Source: Hymenolepis diminuta | Lineage: Eukaryota > Platyhelminthes > Cestoda > Cyclophyllidea > Hymenolepididae | Reading direction: 5' to 3' | DNA length: 64,000 nucleotides | Assembly: GCA_900708905.1 (NCBI GenBank) | Contig: CAADRB010000096.1 | Span: forward strand, 168,894 to 232,893 | Shown: piece by piece, positions 21,534 through 35,200 of the stretch | Position numbering within the stretch: position 1 is the first letter of the stretch | Layout of the letters: every line of letters starts with the position of its first letter | Made by a program: the position numbers and the translations under genes | Notes under the pieces: model-generated | Database searches by the model: none | What the model saw: the letters and a program-made list of their open reading frames with translations, nothing else | What the model was told of the DNA's origin: nothing

Positions 21534-24003
21534 TAAATGATAAAGGGTTTGGAAAGACGTTGAGAGTGAAGTCAAGAAATCAGAGAGCCCTACTTCACTT
21601 GGTCTTCGGATTCGGGTGTAAAGTATTTAGCGAGTGCATAGTCCACGTCTCACAATTTACACTTCACGACTCCTCACATGCATTGCTGAACGACTTCTCG
21701 TCTCCCATATCCGCTACCTATTGACCGCTATCCTAATTAAGAGGGGTCGATCTTGCCACTTCAATTCATTTTTTGTTACGAGAAGGTGGAGAAAGCTGAG
21801 TCATCGTACATGAACTCAACATGGTGGAACCGAGATAGGAAAATTTGTTAGCCTGCCTTTTAAGGTGACAGTTTTCTTATCTTATCAATCGCACTAGGAG
21901 GTTGTGTGAGCAAATTTCTGAGCAGTCTTCAAGTGAATTCTTACTGAAATTGCTCTTCTCAGAAGACGTAAACCAAAGAGGAAAATATCCTTCGAATAAG
22001 TATAACGTTCAGATTCATAAATCATGTTCGCCGACTTATGCAAGGTGTATGGCCAACAGTGCACATCCAGAGGGTGGAGTGGCCAACTACTCCAGAAAAT
22101 GAAGGTGGGTATGGTAGATTTCGTGTTTCCTAATAAGGCAATTCCAGAAATGTGTCTTAGGTTTCTTGAATGGACTTGGGGGTCTATGGTAGTTGCTTTT
22201 ACTACTCCTAGGTGCTCACTTAAAACCGCTAGACTACGACTGATTCGGAGAGCAGGAAGATGGAAGTGTCCAGTTCGGTTTGCTCTTTTTGCGTGTGATG
22301 ATGGCGTTTCCATTTATTAATGGTATACAAATTTTGTGATTTTAACCTCAGCGTGAAGGCTCATCCGACCTCTTCCTAATGCTCACATGCCCGAAGGTGC
22401 CACAGTTAGACTTCTTCTCTCAAGATTGGCGACTGTCAAACTTAAAAGGCATGGTTTCGAAATCTCTGAATCCAAAGCAGACAGAATCGAATGATCCTTG
22501 AGGTCAAATTAATTATGCTTCTCCAGATTCTTTCTTTCAACACTTCTATTTAGCGTCGCCCCCCTTCCTTCCTCCCTCCCTCCCACTTTGTACTAAACGC
22601 AAGGTCATTTTTCTGTCCCAATATGCTTAGCTTTACCAATATGCTTAATAGATGCTGACAATACCTCGCCTTGTCAGGAGTCATAATAATTGTAAAGCCC
22701 CAGTGACTTTGAGAAAGAACTTTCCTCCACGCATTGACACTGTGGCTGGGGAGAAAACGCTAAAGATCAAGACAGATTCACAGACCTCAATTGTCAAAGT
22801 GAGTACTTCTGCGATGTGCAGTTCAGACGCCTTTCGTTCTTTATCACTCAAAAAATTTATTCTTAATTACTTTTGAAATATTTGAATAAAGGGAAGTTTG
22901 AAAAGAATGGAGAAAACGTCCACTTGTATTCTGAACGTTTACTCTCATGTTCCTTCACCTACCGGTGGGGCCAATTCTCCTTAAAACACGAGATTTCGGT
23001 GTATGCGAGTGTCAAGACAAGATGAGACACCGCATCTCCCGTCTTCTCTCTAGTATGTGGGTTAGGTGCTACTAACGGGGCATTTGCGATCCCTTCTATT
23101 CCACTAATATTTTGCGTCCCACCAAATTGGATAATACGAAAGACCCCAGCTGACACATCAGATGGCAAGAAATCAGTTTGATCTCAGAGAAGGTTCACCG
23201 AAAGTTGGTTTTCAGTTATATTGTATGATAATAATTCCGACTGCAAAGTCAGAATTAACGGAATAAATCGACCCTATCTGTCACATCTTCTGGGCGAGCC
23301 CTAACTGTCTGCCTTCGTCAACCAGTTGGTGATCCTTATTTGAGCCTTCTCAACGATTGCAGTGTGCGGATACTTACTGTAGAAATGATGAATTTACAAA
23401 TCATTTCACTGGATGCCGGTTTTCTTGAACGAAAGATTGTCCTCCCCTGCATTTTCTGTGCCACTTGCCCCCCTCTGTCTCCCTCTATTTCGTCTAATGT
23501 TTATTGTTTATCAACCCTCCAATCGTACTGCATTGCATTTAGTACTGGTCTTAAATAGACGAATGCGTCGCCAACGAAACAATCGACCTTGAGGACTCCG
23601 ATTCGTCTTACTGATCGCTTGCGATGACACGTGATGTGGAAAGACGGCGCGACCAGGGGCAAACGAAAATGCGCTTGCTCGCATTTGCCCGCCCAGAAAT
23701 AGCAAATTCCCGCTCCCTAATACAATGGACTCGCACGAGAGAAAGCCTGTGTGTTTAGGGACAAATGAGGCATTTGATTGCACAGTTTTCATATTTGTTG
23801 ATGCTCATGTTCTTTTTTCTCGCATCCATTCGTTCGTTCGTTCATTCACTCATTCATTCGTTCATTTCCTCGTGAACGATTGGAACTCAGTTCATTTCTT
23901 CTCGAGCATCAGTATTTTTGTGAAAATTGAAAGACCTCAGGATCTCGGTGCTTCTGATTCGACCTGGAGGCATATTAGTGTAGGATAGACTCTAGCTTGG
24001 GGA
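21534..24003 (+). repeat. Left arm of a 2470-bp inverted repeat
   Basis: Position x in this arm pairs with 60544 minus x on the opposite strand, with no indel seen along the arm. Mismatches to the right arm were found only at 21588, 21632, 21634 and 21643 (outer end) and 23905, 23918, 23963 and 23979 (inner end). The arm holds a C/T-rich tract near 22561-22585, a TTCG/TTCA tetranucleotide microsatellite at about 23827-23872, and a GC-rich hairpin at 23657-23690. Open frames up to 139 codons occur on both strands, but none carries a recognised domain, so I do not call a gene. No target-site duplication is evident at the outer edges. Confidence 0.93.
23657..23690. other. Hairpin in the left inverted-repeat arm
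   Basis: GGGCAAA pairs with TTTGCCC, and inside it TGCG pairs with CGCA around the loop cttgct, with a 6-nt bulge on one side. The same hairpin lies in the right arm at about 36854-36887. It sits in the most CpG-rich part of the arm, so it could mark a promoter or an origin-like structure. No function can be assigned. Confidence 0.35.
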
Positions 24004-27000
24004 TAAGCCAATCTAGTAGGGAAATTTTTTTAAATATGGTTTCTTGCGCAAATTGTCAGACTCTTTTGCATTGTTCATTCTTGCATTCACATTCCAGTTG
24101 AATTTCACTTGATTTATACATCTAATTTGACAGAATTTATAAGAATCGTGGTCACTAGTCATAAACGTGTTCAAATCCGGACACCAATCTTGATTAGTGC
24201 GTCCCATTTCTAGACTGTACTCTTCAAAGTTCAATTTCCTCACCTTTAAATATCTTCTATGTTGAATGCTGCAGAACTCTCCGACTGACTTTTATCATCG
24301 ATGTGACCTTTCGGTCAAATTGAAAAAGTAGTTGCTAGAGTACATTTCCAGTTTCAAGATTTTTCCTCTAAATGTTATATACGAAATGTCTCAAGAAATT
24401 TCTTCACGATTCCTTTCAGTTCAGTTTAAAAAATGAAAAAATTCGAGTTTTTCTCTGCCATAGTACAACTAAAAATATGCGATTGCTAACCTTTTTTCGC
24501 GTCAAGTGTTGAAAATTCTGGATTATTTTGTTTTCAAATAGACAACAAAGTGGAACTTTTATTTACTGTCAGTCGCGTTAGTGAGCCAAAATAACACCGC
24601 TTATCTTGAAAAGTAAACTTTATGACACTTTGTTGATCACTATGACCTCATATTATTGGCTGAGAGAGAACTCAAAGTGTCAACAGCACACGAAATCGAT
24701 TTTTGGAATCGGCTTTTACAGTACTCACTTATTGTGTAGTTCATGTTTCAAAATTTAAATTTCATGATTTATCGCTTGGATTACTAAGAAAATTCTTGTC
24801 CAGTATTTTCAGCCCTTTCTGACCACTTTTTTAAAGAGGGGGCCTTATTTTTCTCATTCATTTTGACAAGACAGATTGATCCTACAAGAGCTTAATGTTG
24901 CGGAGTTGAAATGACTAAAGATTACCCTAACAGAGCCCAAAATGTAAAATGGTGAAATGTTTAGATTACTTTATTTCACTTTTGTGTTTGTGATTACTCA
25001 ATAAATCAACTTTGACTGAAAGAAAAGGAGCTGATTGCCTGCTGGTTGTCAGGGCGCTTACTTTCAAGACCAAATCCGGGGGGCGATGAAAATTTCTCAT
25101 ACTGCAATAAAATATTCCAATATATCACGAGTCTGGTGGTATTTAACCTATCGACTAGTTAATGTGCCACATCAAAATTTTTAGAATATTCCAGTTATTA
25201 GTGTCCATCATCGCACATCCAGTGAGCGGAATGACCAACCACACAGATTAAATGTGGCTAATACTGAGGGTTGACAGAATTCGAATTTCTCAACGGGGAA
25301 GCTCGATAATGCCACGCCTCAACCCAAGATGAGTGCTGAAAAAAAGCTTTCCAGAGGAGGCTTGGATGGCCCAGATATAGTCAAGGGTCATAAGCTTATC
25401 CTTCTTTCAATAACACTATTGGTAACTATGTTGACTTTTCACTTGGCTTATCCCGTGTGCAGTAAGAATTATCATTACTGAAAGATCCATCTGACACCAT
25501 CACCTGATTAGCCAGTTAGGTTACAATGGCGCAAGTGGCACAAAAACAAGCTACAATTTTTCTTTTCGCCTTGCAGAGATGATGATACGATGAGTACATC
25601 ACGCTGCATCACATGGTAAAATGTTAATTTTGAGAAAACGTCAGCTCATTGAGCTTTTAACAGGGTTGTGAAAGTTTTGGCACAAACTTCGTTCCAGTTT
25701 GTTGTTTGCTGCCAAATGTGTAGAATTCAACTCGCACTCAGAGCTGGTGCATTTCAATTCGCGTGCTCTCTCCCTGTTGATATTGTCTTGTAGCGATGGA
25801 ATATTTCATTTCTACTTCCTTCCACTGACCTTCCTTGATTCGATGCAAATTCTCATTCATTTGCACACTTGACTGCTTAAGAGACGCCAAATCTAGGTCC
25901 TTTTAGGGAGGCGTTTTTCATCTTGGATAGAGAGTCAGCATCACGACGTCACCCTGATAAGAAACTCTAATTCTCCCATTCCCCACATGTAGGTCGGATT
26001 CAAATATCGTGGTTGGTGATTCCGCCCACGGATCGTAAAAATGAGCAAACTTCTATATGAGACCATGATGTGGCAGTTATTAGAAATGAATCTAAGTGTG
26101 TCTTCGTGCAAATATCGTCTATTGTTGTCTTTCCACAATTGCACCAAGGGTGTCTGTTAACAACAGACTTAATGCTCCTTAACACTGTGGGGCTGACCTT
26201 CGGATTAAGCTCTTTTACTCTCGGATGATCACGAATCAAAGTTTGATCTTCAGAACCAAATCTGAAATTTCCATATAGATTATCGTTAACTGATCAAAAT
26301 GCCCATGATTACTCAAGACGTGAAGACATGTCGTACAAAGTATTGTCAATCACAAATTCAACTGTGCAGAAATCGTTGGTTCCAGGGCCGAAATCTGCAA
26401 ATTTCATAATCTGCTTTCCCTTCCGCAACGATGTATCTGCTGTCCAAATCATATGCTTGTTACGATCATCAATTTTCCCGGCTAAATAAGAATATATATT
26501 CCCTCTTACAATAAAAATACTACAAATATTAATAAAGGGACCTACTAAATAGAAAATAGTCCAGTAAGGAGTGAAGCCTAGGAGATTGAAAGGCAGTATA
26601 CAGTGCGGTCAAGAGCCTCCCTTTATTTGAATTATGGAAAATTAGAGTATTTCATACTTTTAAGGGGTATTCTCCAAATATTCCAAAGCACAATTTGCAT
26701 TCTTGGAATCGCGGGGTATTCAGAGATTGTTGACTAGGTGATTTGATGGAATGGTGACACTTCGGTTGAGTTGTATTTCCATAAAACCCAACAGCCGGTA
26801 GGCGAGACTTGCAAAGGCATTTTAAGCATAACAGAACTTACTCCATTTTATTCAGCGTGTGTGTATATATAAGTGTATCCTCGAATTAAAGGGAGTATTT
26901 CCTCCAAGTATTGATATCACTATTCTAATTGTTTAAACGGTCGAACACAGCAGGTGCAGGACTGCTACGCGTTCATATTTTAATTGATTTTGAGCGTCGA

Positions 27001-27449
27001 CTATGCATAGATTCGATAGATATCGGCCCATATATTTAATGAACTGAATGTCCAGTGGTATGGGTAAATACTACTCATCAAGATACTCGCTTCTCATCGG
27101 GGAAACTTCAGAAGGTCAGTCGTCAGTTACAATGAGTATGTAGAGGTCACTATATGCCTGAGTAGACTGAAAAGGAATGCAGACAGTTGGAAAAATCTTT
27201 ATCTAAGAATGTGAGTGTTGGAGAGGAAGTTTGAGCAAGAGGGCCTTGGATGCATAATGATGCACAGACCCGTGCCATGACTGAATGTGTGCTATTTGGC
27301 CACAGGCGGTCTATTTGTAGACTCTGAGAGGTCAATCAAGTTGCCAATTTATTTCAGTATTCAATTATATTTTTCTTCAAGACTTTAATGACTTTTGACA
27401 AGTTATTCAACCGAATCCTTACGAATGGATAGACACAGAAGTGGTCTCT
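24004..27449. other. Spacer between the repeat arms, left part
   Basis: No gene is recognised. It contains SINE-like copy B near 25.2 kb. Short frames on the minus strand near 26.0-26.24 kb, including HPWCNCGKTTIDDICTKTH, look more protein-like than their surroundings but match no family I can name; they may be transposon debris. Confidence 0.5.
25190..25350 (+). repeat. SINE-like repeat, copy B
   Basis: The body aligns with copy A: cacatccagtgagcggaatg against cacttctagtgagtggaatg, then gattaaatgtgg, gacagaattcgaatttctca, and cccaagatgagtgctgaaaa. The tRNA-like head is eroded. The 3' end runs into a short A run. Confidence 0.55.
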
Positions 27450-27870
27450 CAAAATGAACTATCCAAAGAATTATGGGAGGACATTTCTCCTCCATGTGAT
27501 CTGTAAGCTTTACGCATCAACGGTCGATAGCAGACTGAGGTCATACATGGTGAGAGAGCTTGAATGGTCATCCGTAAAGACATATCAACTGATTAGGTGG
27601 TATTGGATGTTCGGATGCTCATCCAGAATGCAATTAATTAAAAGAGCCCCCTTATTTTGATTTTTATGGATCCGAAGAATATATTTAATAGTCTTTCTGT
27701 TTGGACAGTAATACAACATTTGACTGATCGGAGATGCTCCTGGAACATTGTACACAGTGTCATAAGCTTTCATTTAATACCTATTACGGCTTTTCACAAT
27801 GGTAATAAGAGTAAAACAATCTTGCAGGTCTTCTTAATATCACGAGAAGGCGGATCTTAGGATTACGTTC
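27450..27870 (+). mobile_element. Decayed non-LTR retrotransposon reverse transcriptase fragment
   Basis: Broken frames retain the order of reverse transcriptase landmarks seen in LINE-type elements. They are NY..TFLLHVICKLYAS (the NYRGI-LL--KLY type block), then after a frame change a segment like IFMDPKNIFNSL (the FIDFKKAFDS type block, catalytic Asp region), then a block ending LISREGGS (like SGVRQGC). Stops and shifts interrupt it, so it is not functional. A possible continuation near 28110-28170 (YAFAYSIGILHTIL) resembles the FNYAIDWI block. It lies inside the spacer of the large inverted repeat, and the clade is undetermined. Confidence 0.6.
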
Positions 27871-28280
27871 CTTCAGAGCCACGGTATATGAAAATCTAGT
27901 TTAGAGGATTTCAATAATTAACAGGGACTTTCATTGCTCAATTTCTATTCATGTTAAAGTTATAAAGGACACATCTCAGGATGTCATCTGCAGTTTTGAT
28001 ATCATATTCAGTGGGAGCACCGTCTAAACATTGCCTGAAAAGTTCCAGCATGTGTCCTTCTGGCTGAGAATAGAAAGATTTAGTGCCCCGTGTCACGCGG
28101 ACCGAAACTATTTATCTTCTATTCCAGCTATGCATTTGCCTATTCGATTGGTATATTGCATACTATCCTTATTAATAAAGAGACATTCGTAATAACCACG
28201 GGTGAGGGCCAAACAAATCTTTTTTTCCAAGCATCAATTCAAACAAACGCAATCATTTTTGCAATGCAATCAGAATGAAG

Positions 28281-31200
28281 CAAAGATCAACATGCATAAA
28301 GGAAGAACTACCATACTTCATGGTAGTTGTTCGGAGTTCCAAAATCTGGGAGCTGTATAGATCCTTGCATTCATTCATAATGAATTATCTTTAACTTTGA
28401 TGATATTGAAATCTAAAATCCTACGTAGGAGATGTATTTCTCAACGCCGAGAATTGTGACCTCTACATTATGCCTCTAAGACTTTCATTAATTTATTTCA
28501 GTTTATTACTATCCACGTACGGCGTTCCTCCCTGTCGAAATTATGACGTATCCCTCTGTCATTCAGTTTCTATTCGATTTTTACCGTCATATGACCTCTA
28601 AATATTATGGTCCTTTCTGTTCTACCCGCGCAATATCGCAGGAGCAAACTACTTTGCTGTTCTCTCTTAAGAAGAGTATTCATGCTTCAACGGCTGTCGC
28701 TTTTTATTGTGGAGTTCGCAGAAGCTTGCAATTGTTACTCTGATAGTATCCAAGTTGTCGTCTGCACACCACCGACAAAATGAACGTACTCCAACAGATG
28801 TCGAATTCTCGGCGAAATCAGTTGTTTAAACAGTGAAGTTCATGCTGAATATTCAATACACACCTGAAATGTGACAACGAGCAGTTGGAAACTTTGTTTA
28901 GATGCTACTTACGCTACACCGGAATAACGACAGTATCACTAATAAGCTTCGGATACCAACGTACTGTCTCGTCATCACGTGCACTCCCAAAAGTCATCAT
29001 GATATTCAGTAAATGTTTATCCAAAGTTATGATTAAGCTAATGGCGATGAAACCAATGCTGATGTCACCCTGAGACACAAATATAACAACAGCCACTAGG
29101 GCCCAGGATGATTACATGTGAAGAAGAAAATGAACGGTCTTTGATTGTGTCAAAATAATATCGAGATTTCAAATGGTCCTCCTTCATCGTGCAAGGCAGA
29201 TTTTAACTTCAAGCTGCTTTTCCTACATTAAAACTCATTTCACGTCATCTGACTTCAATGAAAACGGAAAGGAAGCACACACAAAGTCACCTTAAGTCAA
29301 TTGCTGTTAACTCTTCCTAAAAGAACTTGGGAAGTTTTCCTCTACTTTCCATAAAGAAATTGAATTCTGAAAGGAACCTACTCTTCCCAATTCGACCACT
29401 TTTACCATTTGAACTCATCTTAATATCAAAAACCGCGTTGTAGTGTGGGACGGAGAAAACCAGGTGAACTGAACTAACAATACGAAGATACGAAAGGAAG
29501 ATTGACAGTGGCATAGAACTTTGTCTAGACTTTTATTTAATTCATCCTGCAGAGCAGAGATAAACAGAGAATATCTCAAAATAGTCAAGAAATGGCTACG
29601 TAGAGTTGAGATGGAAGACGAGGTTGTTGTTCAGTGATTCTCTGTTGAGTTATTTTTGTAGTTACAGAAGTGGAAATTGAGAATGGTGATCTGATGACCG
29701 CGCCCGCTCAGATACTTGAGAGGTCAATCAGGGTAATCTCAATTTCCTCTAACAAATCATGTTTAGATAGATTATGAGAGGTATAAGTCCACTTATCTGC
29801 AATGATAACAAGGACATTTCATATAGGCTTGCCAAAATCTATATCACAGTGACAGTTTTTGACCAAAGCCATTATATTTAAGACCTGAATAAGTGGGCTC
29901 GTGTATCACAGACACTTCCAAACCATTTTTAGACTCTTCTACCGATGTTTGTGTAAGAGAATGCGATAGCTGTTACACAACAAAGAATCCTCCCAAGAGC
30001 TATCGAAACCGAATTACATGCATTGAGTGAGACTACAGGTATACTGTGCGACTGCATTTTCAATTATGGAATTCAAACGTGAAAGGAAGGCAAATGGGCT
30101 GAGTAATAACAAGGTGAAGGTGAGTGAGAATACATAATCGATATGCAGATGGGCTTTAGCACAAGGTGGAAGAGGAGGGAGGAGGAAGAAGGCACTCGGA
30201 TGGCCTTAATCGGCCTAATTCAGTCTGGAAGCGCATTTATTTCAGCATACCGTTTCAATTTCAGTTCTTCATTAAACTATCCTCAATTTTCAATCGTTTC
30301 TTCGGGAAAATTACGAAAATCCCTTAAAGTGGAAAAATGACCAAAATTTTCTTCCATACTTCATACAAGAACATGTTCGTGTTTGCTATTTCCAAATGCC
30401 TATAATATAACAGTCATTTCACATCCCAGCGCTGAAGTAGACCGATGTGGAGACGCGTAGTGGATGCACTTTCGAAATATAAAGGTACATCCAGGAAGTG
30501 GGGTGGAGGGAGAGGTTACCACCTTTGTTCAGCACATAGATGGGAGACCCTAGATAAAGTACACTTTCGCACATGTGCTCCTTTATTCCCACAAATGGTA
30601 ACTAACTTCTGTCAGACGTGGACGGATATAAAGGGGGACAAATGACTTGTTTGCTGATATAAATTCTAAATTAATGCGAACATTAAGCTGCTTTTATCAC
30701 TGTTCAGCTGTTCAAATTTTTGCTCTGGTCATTGTAGCAATGCGTAGAATGAATAAGATCAAACAGGAGAGTGACTTCATATTCGACAGAAAAAATTTTT
30801 CCTCATTTAAGGATCTTTCCAAAGGCTTAGAAGGTCAGGGTTTGATAAAAATACTAAAAGCCAACTCGATTTAAACGAGGAAGAAGGATTTCTTCGGTTC
30901 ACGATAAATTTCATTATTAACATGACTATATCATGATGAACCAAGTTAGCATTCACCTTCAATGAACGCAGCTTACGAGTTCGACTAACTTAAAATTTCC
31001 AGCTTCCACTTCCTTGCTATAATAAGACGGTGTGCTGCGGAATATCATGTTAGATCATTTGCCTTCTCAACAGTCGGAAGAAAGACTGAATTGAAGTGGG
31101 AAGACCGATTCCTTTTGATTAGAAGTAGTCAATAAGCATTGGATAGTATAGATAAGAAATTGCTCGCTAATTCAGGGAACGAGATCAAATGGAGCAGGGT

Positions 31201-32060
31201 TCTCCTGATTCCATGACTCTCACTTCTGCGACTTTAAGTACTTCCTCATAAAATTGGACAAACTCCCCCTTTATGAACTTTTAATTCCTATATGATTGAA
31301 GATTTTGAAAGCTTTTTTGGTTCGCAGGTGAAATAAACTAAAATAAAAGGAGGAAAATCTAAAAAGAGCGTACCTTTGGAGATGAGGTCACACGACGAGT
31401 AAGGTCCAGAGAGGTTAGTTAGAGGCACCACTGCAATTTAGTAAAAATAAAGCTCCCGTGACTGAAGAGAGCAGGTTGTCCTCTTAACAATTAAAGCCCA
31501 ATATGTATGAGCTAGAGAACGGAGGACAGTCAGTAAGGACTTAGTCGTAGGCAGAACGAAGTGAAGGAAGGAGGCAGGACGTTGGGTTAAACCGATAAGC
31601 AGATTATGACCGTAGTTAGTCCTGGGCAAAAAAACAAGATCGTTGAATCTCTTTGGTTTTAAAAAGGCAGTCATGTGGCTCTCTATTAGAGTTCTTCAAT
31701 TTGGATCACAGGAGCTGGAATTACCATTTAATTGCGAATAGCATTAAATCATAAAAATTCAATAACTTCTTGCATTGTAGCATTTGAGCCTCCCACACAA
31801 GAGAAAATGACCTAATTTTGAAATCAGCTGTTCTTTTTCGGGAGGGGGAGGAGAGAGGATCATCAGAAATTCTACCACCTGTACCGGAAATTTCCCAAGA
31901 ACCAGTTACTAGCAGCAGTTTACGCACATTCCTTTGCACGTGATGCCATTTACTTCCTATCTTTTATTGTCTTTTGACATTTATTATTCGGTAGGAGTAA
32001 ATTTTAGTTCAATAATAACCCCATATCCATTTGAAGAAGCTTTTCAGATATTCCTCTTTC
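28281..32060. other. Spacer between the repeat arms, middle part
   Basis: No gene, RNA or mobile element is recognised. Open frames are short and without motifs. Confidence 0.5.
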
Positions 32061-32069
32061 GTAGAAGAG

Positions 32070-32230
32070 CAGCCTCATGAAGCCTCCCTGGTGGAAAACT
32101 CGAATTCTGTTATGCCCTTCATTATTACCTCGATTTAGCCCTTCCTCCTACTGGGTCTAATTCATCAGGTATCGAGCCCATGACTATAGCTTAGTACGTT
32201 AACGAAGTTGACAACCTTCGTACTATATCA
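32070..32230 (-). repeat. SINE-like repeat, copy C
   Basis: On the minus strand there is a tRNA-like head with a B box (gggctcgata, plus 32170-32179). The body block follows, seen on the plus strand as ccctggtggaaaactcgaat and then tctgttatgccc. Copies A and B carry the same block in the other orientation. Confidence 0.5.
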
Positions 32231-32240
32231 GTGGACTCCT

Positions 32241-35200
32241 AGAAAAGATTTAGCGTTTGTCATCTAGGTCCTATTTGAATAAAATGTTGAATTAAGTATG
32301 ACGGTGAAGAGACAATAAGAGAGTAGGTGACAAATTTGATAAAAATATCTTTGAATAACAATTGAGAGAAAGTGAAAAAGTGATCGTTTGGGAAGAGCTG
32401 GGGAGAGTTGAAGGACTTGTTATTATTTCATTGCCTCATTATTCTCTCTCTGTATTTTAGAGAGGGGTGAATGTAGAAAGCTTAAAATACGATTGGGTCA
32501 AGCTAGTCCTGTGGTCAACACTGTTGACCACAAAACCTGTTAGGTTAAACTAACTCACTACTGGGCCTTTCTTGAAGAAAGGGACTATTGAATGAATGGA
32601 CCAATAGTAGGATGTATAGGCTAAGAGTTCTAATGTGATTGGTCTGGTGGCGAATCAGTCCTCGGGTGGAAAATGATTTTAATCATGTCATTGCACATCA
32701 GAGATTAAACGTTGACGTATGTCAGTTTAATGGTCTTAATGCCTGATATTCCAAGTTTTAGAAGAGAGGAGAGCAAGTTAATTGGGCACAAAACGACCTT
32801 TATTAGGATCTTGAAATATGCAAACAGGCCAAAAGTACAAGATTTTTGGGAAATAATGAGGGCATAAATAAAAGTACTATTCTTACAGACCGGAAATATC
32901 TGATAAATATTTTTCTCACATTAATATAATATCTCCGTCCTGATGCCCCGCCCCTCCTCCTCATTAAGCTGTGCTTTCTTCCTAGAACTTCTTCAGATTC
33001 CTCTAAAGTCCCTCGGTTTGTTCAGTTTTCTTTCCTGCCGAGCTTTCTCATTCTTTATGGATGCATTTGGGTGCTGCATTCAGCTTCGGTCTGATTCTTC
33101 TTCTTCCCATTCCATTGGAGATTTTCCAACAAGCATTCGATTTGCAGTCGTCCAGAACTTCAAGGGAACATCTTTCAGCATTTTACTCGTCGATCCCTTC
33201 CCTTCTTCGCTGGACTTCATTTTCCCATATTCTTTGCTCCAAAGTTTTCACTCTAGACGCTATGGACGGCGTTTTGCATTAGCTTTTGGGTTCAAAAAGA
33301 TCTATACTTTCCATTTGCTTAAAATAGTTTGGTTTTGATTCTGGTTCCATTTATATGCCTGCAGCAGGATTCAGTTCAGGGTACAGTTTTCTTTTCTTTG
33401 AATTCCCTGTATCCGATGTTCAATGCTTTTATTTGAGCAACATGGGTGATCTGTTTCTTTTACTTCAGCAACTTCAAATCTTCTAACCAGTACATATCAG
33501 TCAGATCCAGTTCAGGTTAGTTAGTCACAAAGCAATTAATTTGCATTCGCCGCTCACCATACCAGAGCTGACATTTCAGCTCACCTTCAAATTTCAAGAT
33601 CCCACCAAAAGCATTCCGTGCAGCCACTTTTATGGAAATCAGTGCTGGTCTCTCCAAATCTCCCTATGTTTTCCGTGAATGTAAGGTTATCTTCGAGGCT
33701 CTTTCCAGCTGCCGTTTGACCTCATGAATATTTATCTGAAGAGTGTACAAATAGTCAAGAGTTATTGTATGTTGTTAAATAAAGGTCTATGACCTTAAAA
33801 TTTGCCTTCTCTTTTATCTTCGTGGGTATTCCGTGATCATTCAATTATAGATTGGATGTGGAGCGTTACACTCAGGTTGATAGATAAGCGTATTAGCAAA
33901 TTTTGAGGTTTTCATATATTACGAGAATATGGCTTGTTCCGACGGACATCAAAGGAGCTGTTTTCGATGTCGCAGAAATGTCCCTTCAGCCACACTTAAT
34001 CCTAGAAAACTTTCCCTTTGAACATTTAAGGCGTCGATTTTAGAAGTCATGATTTTAAATTGACTTGGTGAAACTCGAAAAAGTAAGCCGTTGAGCTGAC
34101 TGACTGCGTTAATCAAGAATGTTGAAAGCAGAGCAGTAAAGTCTACGAACTCCACTATCCCATAAATGAAAGAGGGGGCAAAGAGAATTAGGCATCTAGC
34201 TAAAAAACTGAGGTATGTGTCATCAGAGAACACAAATCCGAAAACTTTTCATCGCAGAGAAGAAAGAATGTCATTACCACCTTGTGGTTAATATTAATTT
34301 CTTGATCCAACACTCTTGTGACACTCGTAATTAAAGGTTGTAAGATCACGTTATTCCACCTTCACATAACTTACGTCACTGTTTGCAATTGGCTTACACT
34401 TAACGGAAGATGGCCGCGTAAGCATACTAATTGTATTAGCAAAATCCTAACTCAAACTCTGAAGTGGTAGGATCTTTGATGGTCAAAGTTTAGGAACGGA
34501 AAGATGACAGGGGATTAAATTTGTTATTAAATTTTCATAAATTTATTGCTAAGTAAATAAGTATCAAACTAATGGCTACGAAGAATTCCCATCATGAATG
34601 TCGATTTCTTTCAGTATTTATAAACATGAATTACCGTAACCATCACAAAGTCACTAATTTTTCTCATACTTAATTCTAAAAAAGGATCTAAACACCAAGA
34701 GGATAGAGGGAGGAGCAAATAACAAAGTAGAGGCCTCGGAAGAGTCCTGCTTTATTGAAGATCTAAATTTACAAAGTCATCTGCTCTGCAAAAGATTAAA
34801 ATCGTCAAGACCAGGAGTTGACGACTCGCTAACTCGGTGAATTTGTGTTAGCAGAAATGGTAACTATTTTCCCCCGTTTCAAATATTTCTTCTATGAATA
34901 AAACTGCAATTTCTTTCTTTACTTCCCCACCAATAAAAGACACTTGATAATTATGCCTCCTTGTTTAAACCGATACCGACTGGGAGCGGAGTTTCGTGAA
35001 TACAGTCGTGTTGATTATGACGTGTCTTGTGATCTGCCGTGGGTTATCAGCTTCTCTGTTAAGTTGCTACATTACCGATTTTTCTAGATTGTTGGCTTTG
35101 CGAGACTACTGCGAGAACTTCTAGTTTGTTACGTTATAGCAATTTGTGCCCGAGATTTTCAGACTTCATTGGGCAGCAGATCTATGTGAGGGATTTCCAT

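Noticed and set aside
21894..22320. Overlapping open frames of 139 and about 98 codons on opposite strands in the left arm, mirrored in the right arm
   Set aside because: Their identity between arms only reflects the DNA repeat. Neither strand has a recognised domain or splice structure.
23725..23988. 87-codon frame spanning the TTCG/TTCA microsatellite
   Set aside because: The repetitive middle is the translated microsatellite, and the frame differs between arms at four residues near the end, with no sign of constraint.
32943..33338. 131-codon frame with an overlapping 73-codon frame
   Set aside because: The sequence is T/C-rich, which suppresses stops in several frames. The Ser/Phe/Leu-rich product is what that composition predicts.
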